From: Glycomyces albidus
GTDB taxonomy: Bacteria; Actinomycetota; Actinomycetes; Mycobacteriales; Micromonosporaceae
DNA: 64,000 nucleotides
Direction of reading: 5' to 3'
Assembly: GCF_009451885.1 (NCBI RefSeq)
Contig: NZ_WIAO01000004.1
Span: 124,001 to 188,000, forward strand
Shown here: piece by piece, positions 1 to 8,823 of the stretch
How the letters are laid out: the number at the start of each line of letters is the position of its first letter
How positions within the stretch are numbered: the stretch's first letter is position 1
Translations under genes and position numbers: made by a program
Notes under the pieces: generated by a model
The model's database searches: none
What the model saw: the letters and a program-made list of their open reading frames with translations, nothing else
What the model was told of the DNA's origin: nothing

Positions 1-2
1 CC

Positions 3-944
3 GCACCGGCCGAAGCGGTCCGCCCGCCCGGCATCCCCTCGACCGCGACCGCGCAGGCCGAGCTGAACGCCCTCACGGTCGCCGCCGAATCCCACGGCTC
101 GAGCTACGACCGCTCCCTGTTCCCGCACTGGAAGTCCGTGAGCGGTACCGGAAGCTGCACCGCCCGCCAGTACGTCCTCAAGCGCGACGGCCAGAACGTC
201 GTCACCGGCGACGGCTGCCAACCGACCTCCGGCCGCTGGCAGTCCGACTTCGACAACACCTGGACGACCACCGTCTCCAACGCCACCATCGACCACGTCG
301 TGGCCCTCTCCGAAGCGTGGGCCTCCGGCGCCTGGGCCTGGACCACCGCCGAGCGCCAGGCGTTCGCCAACGACATCAACTCGCCCCAGCTCTGGATCGC
401 CACCACCTCCGCGAACTCCGCCAAGAGCGACTACGACCCCGCCGAGTGGATGCCCGTCAACACCACCGGGCTGCGCTGCGACTACGTCAAAGCGTGGACG
501 CACGTCAAGTACCTGTACGACCTCACCGTCGACTCGGCCGAGAAGTCCGCGATCCAGTCGCACCTGACGAACTACTGCGGCTCGACCGGCGGCGACCCGA
601 CCGGCTGCACCGGATCGAAGACCACCGCCGCCGCGATCCCCGAGGGCCCGCCGCTGAACTCGACGATCACCCTGTCCTGCACCGGGACCGCATCCTCCAG
701 CGGCCGGATCACGGTGAGCGTCACCCACCAGTACAGCGGCGACATCGCGATCGCGCTCATCGCTCCGGACGGCTCGAGCTACACGCTCAAGTCGTCGAGC
801 GGCTCGACCACGCCGAACGTCAACACCACGTACAGCGCCAACCTGTCGAGCGAATCCCGCTCCGGCACTTGGACCCTGCGTGTCACCGACACCTACTCGG
901 GCGGCTCCAGCGGCACCCTGAACAGCTGGTCGCTGACGATCTAG
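3..944 (+). CDS. Secreted HNH-family nuclease with C-terminal P domain (5' partial)
   Basis: The reading frame is open from the first bases of the window, so the N-terminus, probably with a signal peptide, lies outside. The visible 313 residues hold two modules. The first is an HNH/DUF1524-type nuclease core with the DHVVALSEAW motif, followed by an Asn/Ser-Lys-Ser-Asp stretch and a D-P-A-E-W-M-P segment, typical of small exported actinobacterial HNH nucleases. The last ~100 residues (from about IPEGPPLNS) form a beta-rich proprotein-convertase P domain with the characteristic SGDIAIALIAPDGS and SGTWTLRVTDTYSG motifs. P domains usually sit on secreted proteases, so fusion to a nuclease suggests an exported enzyme. 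An internal ATG-like start at 138 would cut into the nuclease domain and is not preferred. The gene ends at a strong hairpin shared with convergent cydB. Confidence 0.8.
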   Translation, partial: APAEAVRPPGIPSTATAQAELNALTVAAESHGSSYDRSLFPHWKSVSGTGSCTARQYVLKRDGQNVVTGDGCQPTSGRWQSDFDNTWTTTVSNATIDHVVALSEAWASGAWAWTTAERQAFANDINSPQLWIATTSANSAKSDYDPAEWMPVNTTGLRCDYVKAWTHVKYLYDLTVDSAEKSAIQSHLTNYCGSTGGDPTGCTGSKTTAAAIPEGPPLNSTITLSCTGTASSSGRITVSVTHQYSGDIAIALIAPDGSSYTLKSSSGSTTPNVNTTYSANLSSESRSGTWTLRVTDTYSGGSSGTLNSWSLTI

Positions 945-976
945 ACCTCCGCCCGCAGTCCCCCAGGACTCGCGCA

Positions 977-1005
977 GAGGGCCGGGCGCTCGGCGCCCGG
1001 CCCTC
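977..1005. terminator. Bidirectional terminator between the HNH nuclease gene and cydB
   Basis: A perfect 13-bp stem (GAGGGCCGGGCGC) closes on the 3-nt loop TCG. It lies between the convergent stops at 944 and 1044. It has no clear U-tract, which is common for actinomycete terminators. Confidence 0.75.
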
Positions 1006-1043
1006 CACTGTATCCACCGCAGGATCAAGTATGTCCTCTATGG

Positions 1044-2108
1044 TCAATCGTCGAGGCGCGCGCTCCAGTGGACCCGCTTGGGGCCCTCGGGTTCGACGCC
1101 GTACCCCTGGTCGCTCCATTGCGGCGTCTGCGTCAGGTAGAACAGGTAGCCCAGGGCCGGACCGACGACCACTGCCGCGATCCCGACGGCCACCAGCAGC
1201 CCCTGCAGGGTCGCCGTCGCACCGGCCGCCTCGGCGATCGTCACCTGGTCGACCAGGACCCACGGGTACTGGCCGATCCCCCAGCCCGCCATGACGGCCG
1301 CCACCGCGACCACCGCGGTTCCGCGCGCCGGACCGAAACGCTTGCGCCACAGCAGGACCAGCGTCGCGATCCCGCCGAGCGCCGACAGCACCACGACCGG
1401 CGCGGCACGGCCGATCAAGCCCTCCCACAGCGTCGGCGCGTCGCGCTCGACCGGGATGAGCGCCGCGAAGACGATGACGCCCGTCGCCGCACCGACCACG
1501 AGGGAGCGCCGCCGCAACCGCTCCGCCAGCGCCTCCCGGCCGCGGCGGGCCGCGTCGGCCGTCAGGAACGTCCCGGCCAGGAACGCGCAGGTCCCGACCG
1601 AGATCGCGCCGGTGAACAGGGGCGTGGGCGCGATCCAGGAGGTCCACGCGTCCCCGTACCCGCCTTCGGGAACGCGTCCTGACGCGAGCGCGCCGGCGAT
1701 GGTGCCGAGGAAGAACGGGGCCAGCACGGAGGAGGTCGCGAACACGATCCCGAACAGCCGCGCCTGCCAGAGCGTCTCGCTGTACTTGCGGAACGCGAAG
1801 CTCGCGCCGCGGAGCACGATGCCGACGAGGGCGAGCGTGAACGGCACGTACAGGGTGGTCATCGTGGCGGCGAAGGACTCCGGGAACGCGGTCCACCAGG
1901 TCACCAGCACGTAGATGAGCCACACGTGGTTGGCCTCCCACACCGGGCCGATGCTCTGGTCGATGAGGGTGCGGACTTCGGCGCCGCGGCGGCTGTCGCC
2001 GGCGGTGAGGTCGTGGAATCCGGAGCCGAAGTCGGCGCCGCCGAGCACGGCGTAGCACAGGACCCCGGCGAACAGCGCGGCGGCGACGGCGAATTCGAGC
2101 GTCATCAT
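1044..2108 (-). CDS. cydB: Cytochrome bd quinol oxidase subunit II
   Basis: CydB is the membrane subunit that pairs with CydA in the bd-type terminal oxidase, which oxidises quinol (menaquinol in actinobacteria) and reduces O2 with high affinity. The N-terminus MMTLEFAVAAALFAG, the GGADFGSGFHDL segment and multiple hydrophobic helices match the family, and 354 residues is a normal length. Its ATG overlaps the cydA stop in ATGATGA, so the two genes are translationally coupled. Two adjacent ATGs are possible and the upstream one is given. The assembly genes cydCD are not downstream, because the next gene is convergent beyond a hairpin, so they must be elsewhere. Confidence 0.95.
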   Translation of the reverse strand: MMTLEFAVAAALFAGVLCYAVLGGADFGSGFHDLTAGDSRRGAEVRTLIDQSIGPVWEANHVWLIYVLVTWWTAFPESFAATMTTLYVPFTLALVGIVLRGASFAFRKYSETLWQARLFGIVFATSSVLAPFFLGTIAGALASGRVPEGGYGDAWTSWIAPTPLFTGAISVGTCAFLAGTFLTADAARRGREALAERLRRRSLVVGAATGVIVFAALIPVERDAPTLWEGLIGRAAPVVVLSALGGIATLVLLWRKRFGPARGTAVVAVAAVMAGWGIGQYPWVLVDQVTIAEAAGATATLQGLLVAVGIAAVVVGPALGYLFYLTQTPQWSDQGYGVEPEGPKRVHWSARLDD

Positions 2109-3604
2109 CGCCCGGCCTCCGTGTCGTCGGTGCCGGTGCCGGTGCCGGTTCCGGAGAGATCGCGTTCGTCGGCGCAGTCGCGGACCGCGGCCGGTCCGTC
2201 GGCGGCCGCGAGCGGCGACTGCGGCCCGTACGGGCTCGGGAGGTCGTTCGCACCCTTGCGCCAGCGGCGGGCCATCGACCTGAGCACGACGATCGCGCCG
2301 AGGGTCATGCCGCCGTAGAGGACGACCGATCCGCCGTAGATCGCCCACAGCTCGCCGGAGTGGTCTCCGGCCGCTTCGGTGGTCCGCATGACGCCGTAGA
2401 CGATCCACGGCTGGCGGCCGACCTCGGTGGCGATCCAGCCGGCCTCCATCGCGACGACCGCGAGGATGCCGGAGACGGCCATGAGCCGCAGGAACCACTT
2501 GTTGTCGAGCAGGTCCTGCTTTCGGCGCCATCGCAGGGACCAGTAGAGGAGCACGGTCGCCAGGAGCAGCAGGCCGATGCCGACCATCGTCTGGAACGAG
2601 TAGTGCGCGAAGTTCACCGGCGGTTCGTCCTCCTCCGGGAACTGGTCGAGGCCGGGTACGGGTTCGGTGAACGAGTTCAGCGACGCGACCGAGCTGAGGT
2701 ACGGGATCTCGATGGCCCACTTGACCTCGCCGTCGACGTAGATGCCGCCGATGGTCAGCGGGGTGGCGCCGTCGGCGGTCTCGTCGGCGAACTCGAACGC
2801 GGCGAGCTTCGCGGGCTGCCGTTCGGCCAGGTCGTGCCCGAGGAAGTGCCCGGCGAAGGGCTGGGCGAGGGCCGCGACGGTGGCGAACGCGAACGGAACC
2901 ATGAACCCGAGCCGGTGGTGCCGGTCGCGGCGGCCCTTGAGCATGCCCACGGCGTAGACCGCGGCGATCGAGAAGCCCGCGACCATGTACGCGGCGAGCC
3001 ACATGTGCGCGAAGGCGAGGAACGCGTGCTGGTTGAACAGGACCGCCCACGGTTCGACGTTCACGACTTCGCCGCCGACGATGTCGAAGCCGGTCGGCGC
3101 GTTCATCCAGGCGTTGACGGCGAGCACGCAGTAGGTGCCGACGACGCCGGTGATCGCCATGGGCAGCACCATGAGCAGGTGGAGCTTCTGGGGCATGCGG
3201 CCCCAGCCGTAGAGGTAGATGCCGAGGAAGATCGCTTCGAGGAAGAACGCGAGCCCTTCGAAGGCGAAGGGGAGTCCGAGGACGTCGCCGAACGTGCCCA
3301 TGAGGCCGGGCCACAGGAGGCCCATCTCGAAGCTGAGGACGGTGCCGGAGACGGCGCCGATGGCGAAGAGCACGGCGGAGACCTTGCCCCACCGCTTGGC
3401 GAGGCCGAGCGCGACGGGGTCGTTCTTGCGGATGCCGCGCAGGTGCATCACGAAGATGATCGCGGGGAACGCCACGCCGAAGCAGGCGAGGATGATGTGC
3501 CACCCGAGCGACAGGGCCATCTGCTGCCGGGCGGGCATGAGCCCCGCGGGGTCGGCTGCGGCGACCACATCGGAGGCTTGGGCGAGGAGCTGGGTTGCGT
3601 CCAT
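2105..3604 (-). CDS. cydA: Cytochrome bd quinol oxidase subunit I
   Basis: CydA carries the haems and the quinol site of the bd oxidase. The protein (499 residues) begins after MDATQLLAQ with RQQMALSLGWHIILACFGV, which holds the conserved haem b595 His. The quinol-binding Q-loop motif RQPAKLAAFE is present. The Q-loop appears short, as in most Gram-positive CydA. The C-terminus has a Gly-Thr run encoded by a GGTGCC hexanucleotide repeat near 2130-2155, a likely slippage-prone, non-conserved tail. It is the first gene of cydAB, with a Rex-type operator 39 bp upstream of its ATG, so it is probably induced at low oxygen or high NADH. Confidence 0.96.
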   Translation of the reverse strand: MDATQLLAQASDVVAAADPAGLMPARQQMALSLGWHIILACFGVAFPAIIFVMHLRGIRKNDPVALGLAKRWGKVSAVLFAIGAVSGTVLSFEMGLLWPGLMGTFGDVLGLPFAFEGLAFFLEAIFLGIYLYGWGRMPQKLHLLMVLPMAITGVVGTYCVLAVNAWMNAPTGFDIVGGEVVNVEPWAVLFNQHAFLAFAHMWLAAYMVAGFSIAAVYAVGMLKGRRDRHHRLGFMVPFAFATVAALAQPFAGHFLGHDLAERQPAKLAAFEFADETADGATPLTIGGIYVDGEVKWAIEIPYLSSVASLNSFTEPVPGLDQFPEEDEPPVNFAHYSFQTMVGIGLLLLATVLLYWSLRWRRKQDLLDNKWFLRLMAVSGILAVVAMEAGWIATEVGRQPWIVYGVMRTTEAAGDHSGELWAIYGGSVVLYGGMTLGAIVVLRSMARRWRKGANDLPSPYGPQSPLAAADGPAAVRDCADERDLSGTGTGTGTDDTEAGR

Positions 3605-3642
3605 GCCTTGACGCTATTCGCTCGGATGACCGAATCCACGCT

Positions 3643-3662
3643 CTTGTGAAAGCATTCACAAG
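3643..3662. promoter_or_regulatory. Rex (redox repressor) operator upstream of cydAB
   Basis: The site reads CTTGTGAA-AGCA-TTCACAAG, 8-bp perfect arms with a 4-nt centre. It contains TTGTGA-N6-TCACAA, the known Rex consensus. It lies 39-58 bp upstream of the cydA ATG, in an otherwise GC-rich spacer. In Streptomyces, Rex represses cyd genes until NADH rises. No rex gene is in the window. Confidence 0.88.
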
Positions 3663-3781
3663 CCGCTGAGTACTCGTTCCGAACGTGTTCAAAAACGCTT
3701 GGGCCTGCGGAATCGCAGGAAACGCGGCGGTTTCGCCGCCCGGCGAGGGGGTCCGACCGGCCGGCGCTCAAATCCGAGAAA

Positions 3782-3814
3782 GTCCGGCCCGGCGGGGTCG
3801 CCGCCGGGCCGGAC
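3782..3814 (-). terminator. Terminator of the GDPD gene
   Basis: A perfect 14-bp stem (GTCCGGCCCGGCGG with its complement) has a 5-nt loop and lies 12 bp past the GDPD stop codon. It separates GDPD from the cydA promoter region. Confidence 0.75.
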
Positions 3815-3826
3815 CGAGGGCTCGCG

Positions 3827-4876
3827 TCAGCAGGACCGGTACTGCTTGGGGAGTTTGAGACCGTAGTCCTTCATGACGTCCCGGAGCACGTCCGGGTAGT
3901 CGGTGATGATGCCGTCGACGCCGTCGTCGATGAGCTTGCGCATGGTGGCCTCGTCGTCGACGGTCCACGGGACCACTTCGATGCCGTAATCGTGGGCGTG
4001 GTCGACCATCGCCGCAGTGACGTACGGGACGTAGCCGGGGTCGTTCACGGTCCCGTTCTGCGGGGAGCCGTGGACCGGCGAGAACGCGTCGGCGCCGAAC
4101 GAGTCGATCGCGGCGATCGGGTCGCCGCCGAAGTCGTCGATGTCGATGCCGCCCAGCCACGGCGAGGCGCCGGGCTGCCCGGTCTGGAGGAACGAGATGT
4201 TGGTGAGCGCGACGAGCGGGAGCTCGGGCGCGGTCTCGCCCATGAGCATGAGCGCGCCCCAGTCGAAGCTCTGGACGGTGACCTGGCGGCCGATGCGGGC
4301 GTCGCGGATGTCGTCGACGACGGCCTCCACGAACGCCTCGCGCGGCGCGGTCTCGTGCGGCGCACCGGCTTCGACCTTGGTCTCGATGTTGAGCTTCACG
4401 CCGTGGGCGCGGTAGTCCCTGACGAGGTCGAACACCTCGGACAGCAGCGGCATCGGCTCGCCCGGGTGCGCCTCCTGGCCGGGGAAGTTCGGCTGCGTGA
4501 GGGTGCCGCAGTCGAGCGTGCGGACCTGCTCGAGGGTGAGGTGGGTGATGTACTCGCCCACGTACGGGTACTCGGGGTCGCCTTCGAACGCGGGGGCGGT
4601 GTCGAGGCACTTGGCGGCGGCGACGCGGCGGTCGTGGGTGACGACGGCGTGGCCGTCCTCGGTGATCTGGACGTCGAGTTCGAGAGTGCTCACCCCGAGC
4701 TCGAGCGCGTTCGCGAAGGCGGGCAGCGTGTTCTCGACGACCAGCCCGAGCCCGCCGCGGTGGGCCTGGAGGTCGAAGTCGCGCTCGGGGTGCGCTTCGG
4801 CGGGCGAGGGCAGGGCGATGAACAGCGCGGAGGCGGTGACGGCCGCGACCGCGCCGGCGGTGAGGAAGCGTCTCAT
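3827..4876 (-). CDS. Exported glycerophosphodiester phosphodiesterase
   Basis: This enzyme hydrolyses glycerophosphodiesters to sn-glycerol 3-phosphate and an alcohol, releasing phosphate sources outside the cell. The chosen ATG gives MRRFLTAGAVAAVTASALF, a signal peptide with cleavage near AEAHPE. GDPD catalytic motifs follow: QAHRGG, ENTLPAF, LELDVQITEDG and VVTHD (metal-binding Glu/Asp and catalytic His), with NIETK and ITDYPD later. The length of 349 residues fits GlpQ-type proteins. The frame stays open 29 codons further upstream, but the signal peptide places the start here. In Streptomyces, glpQ genes belong to the PhoP regulon. The upstream region has an 11-nt direct repeat (GGGTGACATTT at 4930 and 4998) that may be regulatory. 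Confidence 0.88.
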   Translation of the reverse strand: MRRFLTAGAVAAVTASALFIALPSPAEAHPERDFDLQAHRGGLGLVVENTLPAFANALELGVSTLELDVQITEDGHAVVTHDRRVAAAKCLDTAPAFEGDPEYPYVGEYITHLTLEQVRTLDCGTLTQPNFPGQEAHPGEPMPLLSEVFDLVRDYRAHGVKLNIETKVEAGAPHETAPREAFVEAVVDDIRDARIGRQVTVQSFDWGALMLMGETAPELPLVALTNISFLQTGQPGASPWLGGIDIDDFGGDPIAAIDSFGADAFSPVHGSPQNGTVNDPGYVPYVTAAMVDHAHDYGIEVVPWTVDDEATMRKLIDDGVDGIITDYPDVLRDVMKDYGLKLPKQYRSC

Positions 4877-5218
4877 GGCCTCAGCTTCGGACCCAAGGCT
4901 GACTCGGGGATGAATTGCCGCCCTCTTCGGGGTGACATTTGTCCGGGTGCATCGAAGCCGCAACGCTCCCGTTCGGAACCGACTTCGGCACTCGTCCGGG
5001 TGACATTTCGGCTCGCGGGCTCCGCTGGGCCGATTCTTGTCGGACCCGCGCGCAAGGATCGCCGCTACGGTCCCCTCTGGGTGGGTGGGGGCTAGGGACG
5101 GTCTACAACCTTAAGCCCTCAGTGCGTGCGCACATCGACCCGCGAACCCCGCGGCAACTGCGGGCAGGCGGGCAGGCGGGCAGGCGGGCAGGCGGGCAGG
5201 CGGGCAGGCTTCGGGACC
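4877..5218. other. Intergenic region, GDPD promoter side and truA 3' side
   Basis: No gene is seen in these 342 bases. They contain the presumed GDPD promoter, an 11-nt direct repeat GGGTGACATTT at 4930-4940 and 4998-5008, and the octamer tandem repeat listed separately. Confidence 0.5.
5161..5208. repeat. Six perfect tandem copies of an 8-bp unit
   Basis: CGGGCAGG is repeated six times without error, ending 10 bp before the truA stop codon. The G-strand carries regularly spaced GGG runs and could form a G-quadruplex. The repeat is too short and spacerless to be a CRISPR. Copy number is probably variable between strains. Confidence 0.9.
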
Positions 5219-6040
5219 CTACCGCTCGAGCGTTCGCACCCGGCGCGTCAGGTCCACCCGCGCCCGCCAGTCGGCCGGGTCGGCGGAGTACGCGACCTCG
5301 ACCAGCGTCAGTCCGTGCGGCCCCACCACGTGCACGTCGTTGGCACGTTCGCCGATGGTGAGGATCGACGCGAGCCACTCCTCGTCCCGCCGCCCGTCGC
5401 CGACCGCCAAGGCGGCGCCGACGAGGCTGCGGACCATCGAGTGGCAGAACGCGTCCGCGCGCACCGTGGCGACCGCGGTCCCGTCCTCGTCCCGCGCCCA
5501 GTCGTACTGCAGCAGTTCGCGGATCGTCGTCGCGCCTTCGCGCTGCTTGCAGAAGCCCACGAAGTCGTGCTCGCCGAGCAGCCGCCGGCACGCGGCGTGC
5601 ATCCGCTCGACATCCAGCGGACGCGGCCAGGCGAGCGTGTCGAGTCGCCGCAGCGGGTTCACGCCCCAGGTCGCGTCGGCGACGCGGTAGCGGTAGCGGC
5701 GCCACTGGGCCGCGAACCGGGCGTTGAACGACGCGTCGACCGCTTCCGCGGACACGACCCGCACGTCCGGCGGCAGGATCCCGCGCAGCCGCCACAGCAG
5801 CCGCTCGCGAAGCTCCTCCCACTTCCCGGAGGGGACGTCGACATGCGCGACCTGCCCGGTCGCGTGCACGCCCGCGTCGGTGCGGCCCGCGACCGTGAAG
5901 TCGCCGATCTCGCCGAACAGGAGCTCGAGGGCCCGGATGACCTCGGCGGCGACCGTCCTGCGCCCCGGCTGCAGCGCCCAGCCCGAGAACTCGGCCCCGT
6001 CGTAGGCGATGCCGAGCCGCAGCCGCGTCGTGTCCTCCAC
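5219..6040 (-). CDS. truA: tRNA pseudouridine(38-40) synthase TruA
   Basis: TruA isomerises uridines 38-40 of the tRNA anticodon arm to pseudouridine. The 273-residue protein has the N-terminal LRLGIAYDGAEFSGWALQPG motif and the catalytic-Asp motif AGRTDAGVHATGQV. The start is GTG with AGGAGG about 8 nt upstream. It follows rplQ but is separated from it by an intrinsic terminator, so expression partly depends on read-through or a weak own promoter. The position after rplQ is standard in actinobacteria. Confidence 0.95.
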   Translation of the reverse strand: MEDTTRLRLGIAYDGAEFSGWALQPGRRTVAAEVIRALELLFGEIGDFTVAGRTDAGVHATGQVAHVDVPSGKWEELRERLLWRLRGILPPDVRVVSAEAVDASFNARFAAQWRRYRYRVADATWGVNPLRRLDTLAWPRPLDVERMHAACRRLLGEHDFVGFCKQREGATTIRELLQYDWARDEDGTAVATVRADAFCHSMVRSLVGAALAVGDGRRDEEWLASILTIGERANDVHVVGPHGLTLVEVAYSADPADWRARVDLTRRVRTLER

Positions 6041-6065
6041 GCCGATCCCTCCTCGAGAAAACGAA

Positions 6066-6097
6066 ACCGCGCGCAGAGCATATGCCCTGCGCGCGGT
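6066..6097 (-). terminator. Intrinsic terminator after rplQ
   Basis: A perfect 11-bp stem (ACCGCGCGCAG with its complement) encloses a GCATATGC core. On the minus strand it is followed by TTTCGTTTTC, a genuine U-rich tail rare in this window. It lies between rplQ and truA. Confidence 0.85.
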
Positions 6098-6135
6098 CCT
6101 CTTGACTTGCGAGCCGACTGCCGGCCCGGGCCGTC

Positions 6136-6489
6136 TTAGTCGACCAGCTCGATGATCGCCATCGGCGCGTTGTCGCCCTTGCGGTACCCGGCCTTGATGA
6201 TCCGGGTGTAGCCGCCCTCGCGGTTCGCGAAGCGGGGGGCGACCTGCTCGAACAGGTCGTGCGTGGCGTCCTTGTTGCGGAGCTTCGCCAGCGCCAGTCG
6301 GCGGTGGTGCAGCGTGCCCTTCTTGCCGTACGTGATGAGACGCTCGGCGTAGGGGCGCAGGCGGCGGGCCTTGGTCACCGTGGTGGTGATGCTGCCGTGC
6401 TCGAACAGGGAGGCGGCGAGGCCCGAGAGCATGAGCTTCTCGTGCGCCGGCGAACCGCCCAGACGCGGGCCCTTGGTGGGCTTAGGCAT
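6136..6489 (-). CDS. rplQ: 50S ribosomal protein L17
   Basis: L17 is a large-subunit protein near the exit tunnel. The sequence [19 protein letters not shown], the repeated LRP-AE-LIT-GK segment and a C-terminal [22 protein letters not shown] match the family. At 117 residues it is the core length, without the long acidic extension seen in some actinobacterial L17 proteins. It follows rpoA by 66 nt in the alpha operon. Confidence 0.97.
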   Translation of the reverse strand: MPKPTKGPRLGGSPAHEKLMLSGLAASLFEHGSITTTVTKARRLRPYAERLITYGKKGTLHHRRLALAKLRNKDATHDLFEQVAPRFANREGGYTRIIKAGYRKGDNAPMAIIELVD

Positions 6490-6555
6490 TTCTTACTCCT
6501 CTTGGGTTGACGCGGCCGGCCGTCTTACGGAACCGACCGCCGTATTCACGCAGCG

Positions 6556-7602
6556 CTAGAGCTGCTCGGTCTCGCGGAGGTCTTCGCCGTCGTCTTCGTA
6601 CTCATCGGACTCGGCGACGGGCGACCCGCCGTAGGCCACTGCGGCCTCGCTGGGGTCGAACGTGCCGGGCGAGTCCTTCAGGCTGAGGCCCATGCCGGCG
6701 AGCTTCATCTTGACCTCGTCGATCGACTTCTGCCCGAAGTTGCGGATGTCGAGCAGGTCGGCCTCGGTGCGGTTGATGAGTTCGCCGACGGTGTTGACGC
6801 CCTCGCGCTTGAGGCAGTTGTAGGACCGGACGGTCATGTCGAGGTCCTCGATCGGCAGGGCCAGGTCGGCGGCGAGCTGCTGGTCGGCCGGGCTGGGGCC
6901 GACGTCGATGCCCTCGGCCTCGGTGTCGAGCTCGCGGTACAGGCCGAACAGCTCCACCAGGGTGGAGCCCGCCGACGCCAGCGCGGTGCGCGGCGTGGTG
7001 GACGGCTTGGTCTCGACGTCGACGGTGAGCTTGTCGAAGTCGGTGCGCTGCTCGACGCGCGTGGCGTCGACCGAGTAGGCGACCTTCAGCACGGGCGAGT
7101 AGATCGAGTCGACCGGGATGCGGCCGATCTCGTTCGTGTCGGCCTTGTTCGCCGGGGCCGAGACGTAGCCGCGGCCGCGCTCCACCACGAACTCCATGTC
7201 GAGGCGGCCCTTCGAGTTGAGGGTCGCCAGCTTGAGCTCGGGGTTGTGGACCTGCACGCCGGCGGGCGGCTGGATGTCGCCGGCGAGGACGTCGCCGGGG
7301 CCTTCCTTGCGCAGGTACATGGTGGCCGGCTCGTCGCTCTCCGAGGAGACGCAGATCTGCTTGACGTTCAGCACCAGTTCCACGACGTCTTCCTTCACGC
7401 CGGGGATGGTGGAGAACTCGTGCAGGACGCCGTCGATCTTGATCGACGTGACCGCCGCGCCCGGGATGGACGACAGCAGCGTGCGCCGCAGCGAGTTGCC
7501 GAGCGTGTACCCGAAGCCGGGCTCCAGCGGTTCGATCGTGAACTTGGAGCGGGTCGGGCTGATCTGCTGCTCGGTGAGCGTGGGCCGCTGAGTGATAAGC
7601 AC
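6556..7602 (-). CDS. rpoA: DNA-directed RNA polymerase subunit alpha
   Basis: RpoA nucleates RNA polymerase assembly and contacts activators and UP elements. The N-terminal domain shows [28 protein letters not shown]. The C-terminal domain (about residues 250-310) shows [25 protein letters not shown] and [16 protein letters not shown] 35-residue acidic tail rich in Asp and Glu ends the protein. Its 348 residues are typical for actinobacteria. Genes flow rpsK-rpoA-rplQ, with no rpsD between rpsK and rpoA, as in Streptomyces. Confidence 0.97.
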   Translation of the reverse strand: MLITQRPTLTEQQISPTRSKFTIEPLEPGFGYTLGNSLRRTLLSSIPGAAVTSIKIDGVLHEFSTIPGVKEDVVELVLNVKQICVSSESDEPATMYLRKEGPGDVLAGDIQPPAGVQVHNPELKLATLNSKGRLDMEFVVERGRGYVSAPANKADTNEIGRIPVDSIYSPVLKVAYSVDATRVEQRTDFDKLTVDVETKPSTTPRTALASAGSTLVELFGLYRELDTEAEGIDVGPSPADQQLAADLALPIEDLDMTVRSYNCLKREGVNTVGELINRTEADLLDIRNFGQKSIDEVKMKLAGMGLSLKDSPGTFDPSEAAVAYGGSPVAESDEYEDDGEDLRETEQL

Positions 7603-7727
7603 TGTTGCGTGTTTCCTTTGTTCGGGGCGCCCGCTATTTGACGCCTAGACACATGGGATTCGGTTGTCGACCTCGGCGCCTCGGCGAGGCTCGCGGGCCT
7701 CGCCTCGGTTCCGCGTGAAGCGGTCCG

Positions 7728-8126
7728 CTAGACGCGGCGGCGCTTCGGCGGGCGGCAGCCGTTGTGGGGCTGGGGGGTGACGTCGTTGATCGAGCCGACC
7801 TCGAGGCCGACGGCCTGGAGGGAGCGGATCGCGGTCTCGCGGCCCGAGCCCGGGCCCTTGACGTAGACGTCGACCTTGCGCATGCCGTTGTCCATCGCAC
7901 GGCGGGCGGCGGCCTCGGCGGCCATCTGCGCGGCGTACGGGGTCGACTTGCGCGAGCCCTTGAAGCCCACCTGGCCGGAGGAGGCCCAGGAGATCACGGC
8001 ACCGGTCGGGTCGGTGATCGACACGATGGTGTTGTTGAAGGTGCTCTTGATGTGAGCGTGCCCGTGGGGCACGTTCTTCTTCTTGGCGCGCGGGTTCTTG
8101 GAACCGCCGCGAGTCTTCGGTGGCAT
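7728..8126 (-). CDS. rpsK: 30S ribosomal protein S11
   Basis: S11 forms part of the platform and the mRNA exit region of the 30S subunit. Diagnostic motifs are [40 protein letters not shown] and the C-terminal [18 protein letters not shown]. The length of 132 residues is normal. It lies 11 nt after rpsM, so the genes are co-translated. Confidence 0.97.
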   Translation of the reverse strand: MPPKTRGGSKNPRAKKKNVPHGHAHIKSTFNNTIVSITDPTGAVISWASSGQVGFKGSRKSTPYAAQMAAEAAARRAMDNGMRKVDVYVKGPGSGRETAIRSLQAVGLEVGSINDVTPQPHNGCRPPKRRRV

Positions 8127-8137
8127 CAGCTGCTCTC

Positions 8138-8512
8138 CTAACGTGCCTTCTTCTTGCCCGCGACGGTCTTCTTCGGACCCTTGCGAGTTCGGGCGTTGGT
8201 CTTGGTCCGCTGACCGTGGACCGGGAGACCGTAGCGGTGACGGAGGCCCTGGTAGCAGTTGATCTCGATCTTGCGGCGGATGTCGGCCTGGACTTCGCGT
8301 CGCAGGTCACCTTCGACCTGGAAGTTCTCCTCGATGTAATCGCGGAGCTTCACCAGCTCTTCGTCGGTGAGGTCCTTGACGCGCTTGTCGCGGTCGAGCT
8401 CGGTCGCGGTGATCGTCTCGATCGAGCGCGTGCGTCCGATGCCGTAAATGTAGGTGAGTGCGATCTCCAGGCGCTTGTCGCGCGGGAGGTCCACTCCGAC
8501 CAGGCGTGCCAT
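8138..8512 (-). CDS. rpsM: 30S ribosomal protein S13
   Basis: S13 sits in the 30S head and contacts the P-site tRNA and 50S bridges. The sequence begins [20 protein letters not shown] and continues [10 protein letters not shown]. The C-terminus has [20 protein letters not shown] followed by a basic Lys-rich tail. Its length is 124 residues. The gap to rpmJ upstream is 168 nt, unusually long for this operon, with nothing recognisable in it. Confidence 0.97.
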   Translation of the reverse strand: MARLVGVDLPRDKRLEIALTYIYGIGRTRSIETITATELDRDKRVKDLTDEELVKLRDYIEENFQVEGDLRREVQADIRRKIEINCYQGLRHRYGLPVHGQRTKTNARTRKGPKKTVAGKKKAR

Positions 8513-8680
8513 GCAGGCGTACTCCTAGTGTTGTCGGAGGTCTGACCACTGCCGTCTCGCGGGTTTCCGTTCTCCCTGCCCTGACGGGCGATGCGAGCCC
8601 CGGCCTCCGAGCCGAGGGTTGTGCTTGCGCACTGGCGGCGGTTTCCCCTTCTGGGGCCTTTCTTCGGCGTGTGTGCTGCG

Positions 8681-8797
8681 TTAGCCCTGACGCTGCTTGT
8701 GGCGCGGGTCGGACGAGCAGATAATCATCACTCGTCCGTGCCTGCGGATCACGCGGCAGTTCTTGCAGATCACTTTGACGCTCGGCTTGACTTTCAC
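8681..8797 (-). CDS. rpmJ: 50S ribosomal protein L36 (zinc-ribbon type)
   Basis: This short gene starts with GTG at 8797 and ends with TAA at 8681. It encodes 38 residues beginning [20 protein letters not shown] and ending PRHKQRQG. Zinc ligands Cys11, Cys14, Cys27 and His33 are all present, so this is the zinc-containing form. It is one residue longer than the usual 37, in the CSSDPRHK loop. It lies between infA and rpsM. Confidence 0.95.
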   Translation of the reverse strand: MKVKPSVKVICKNCRVIRRHGRVMIICSSDPRHKQRQG

Positions 8798-8823
8798 GAG
8801 TCCTACTTCATGTAGTCGTCAGG

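Noticed and set aside
5161-5208. CRISPR-like array
   Set aside because: The 8-bp units are contiguous without spacers and no cas genes are nearby.
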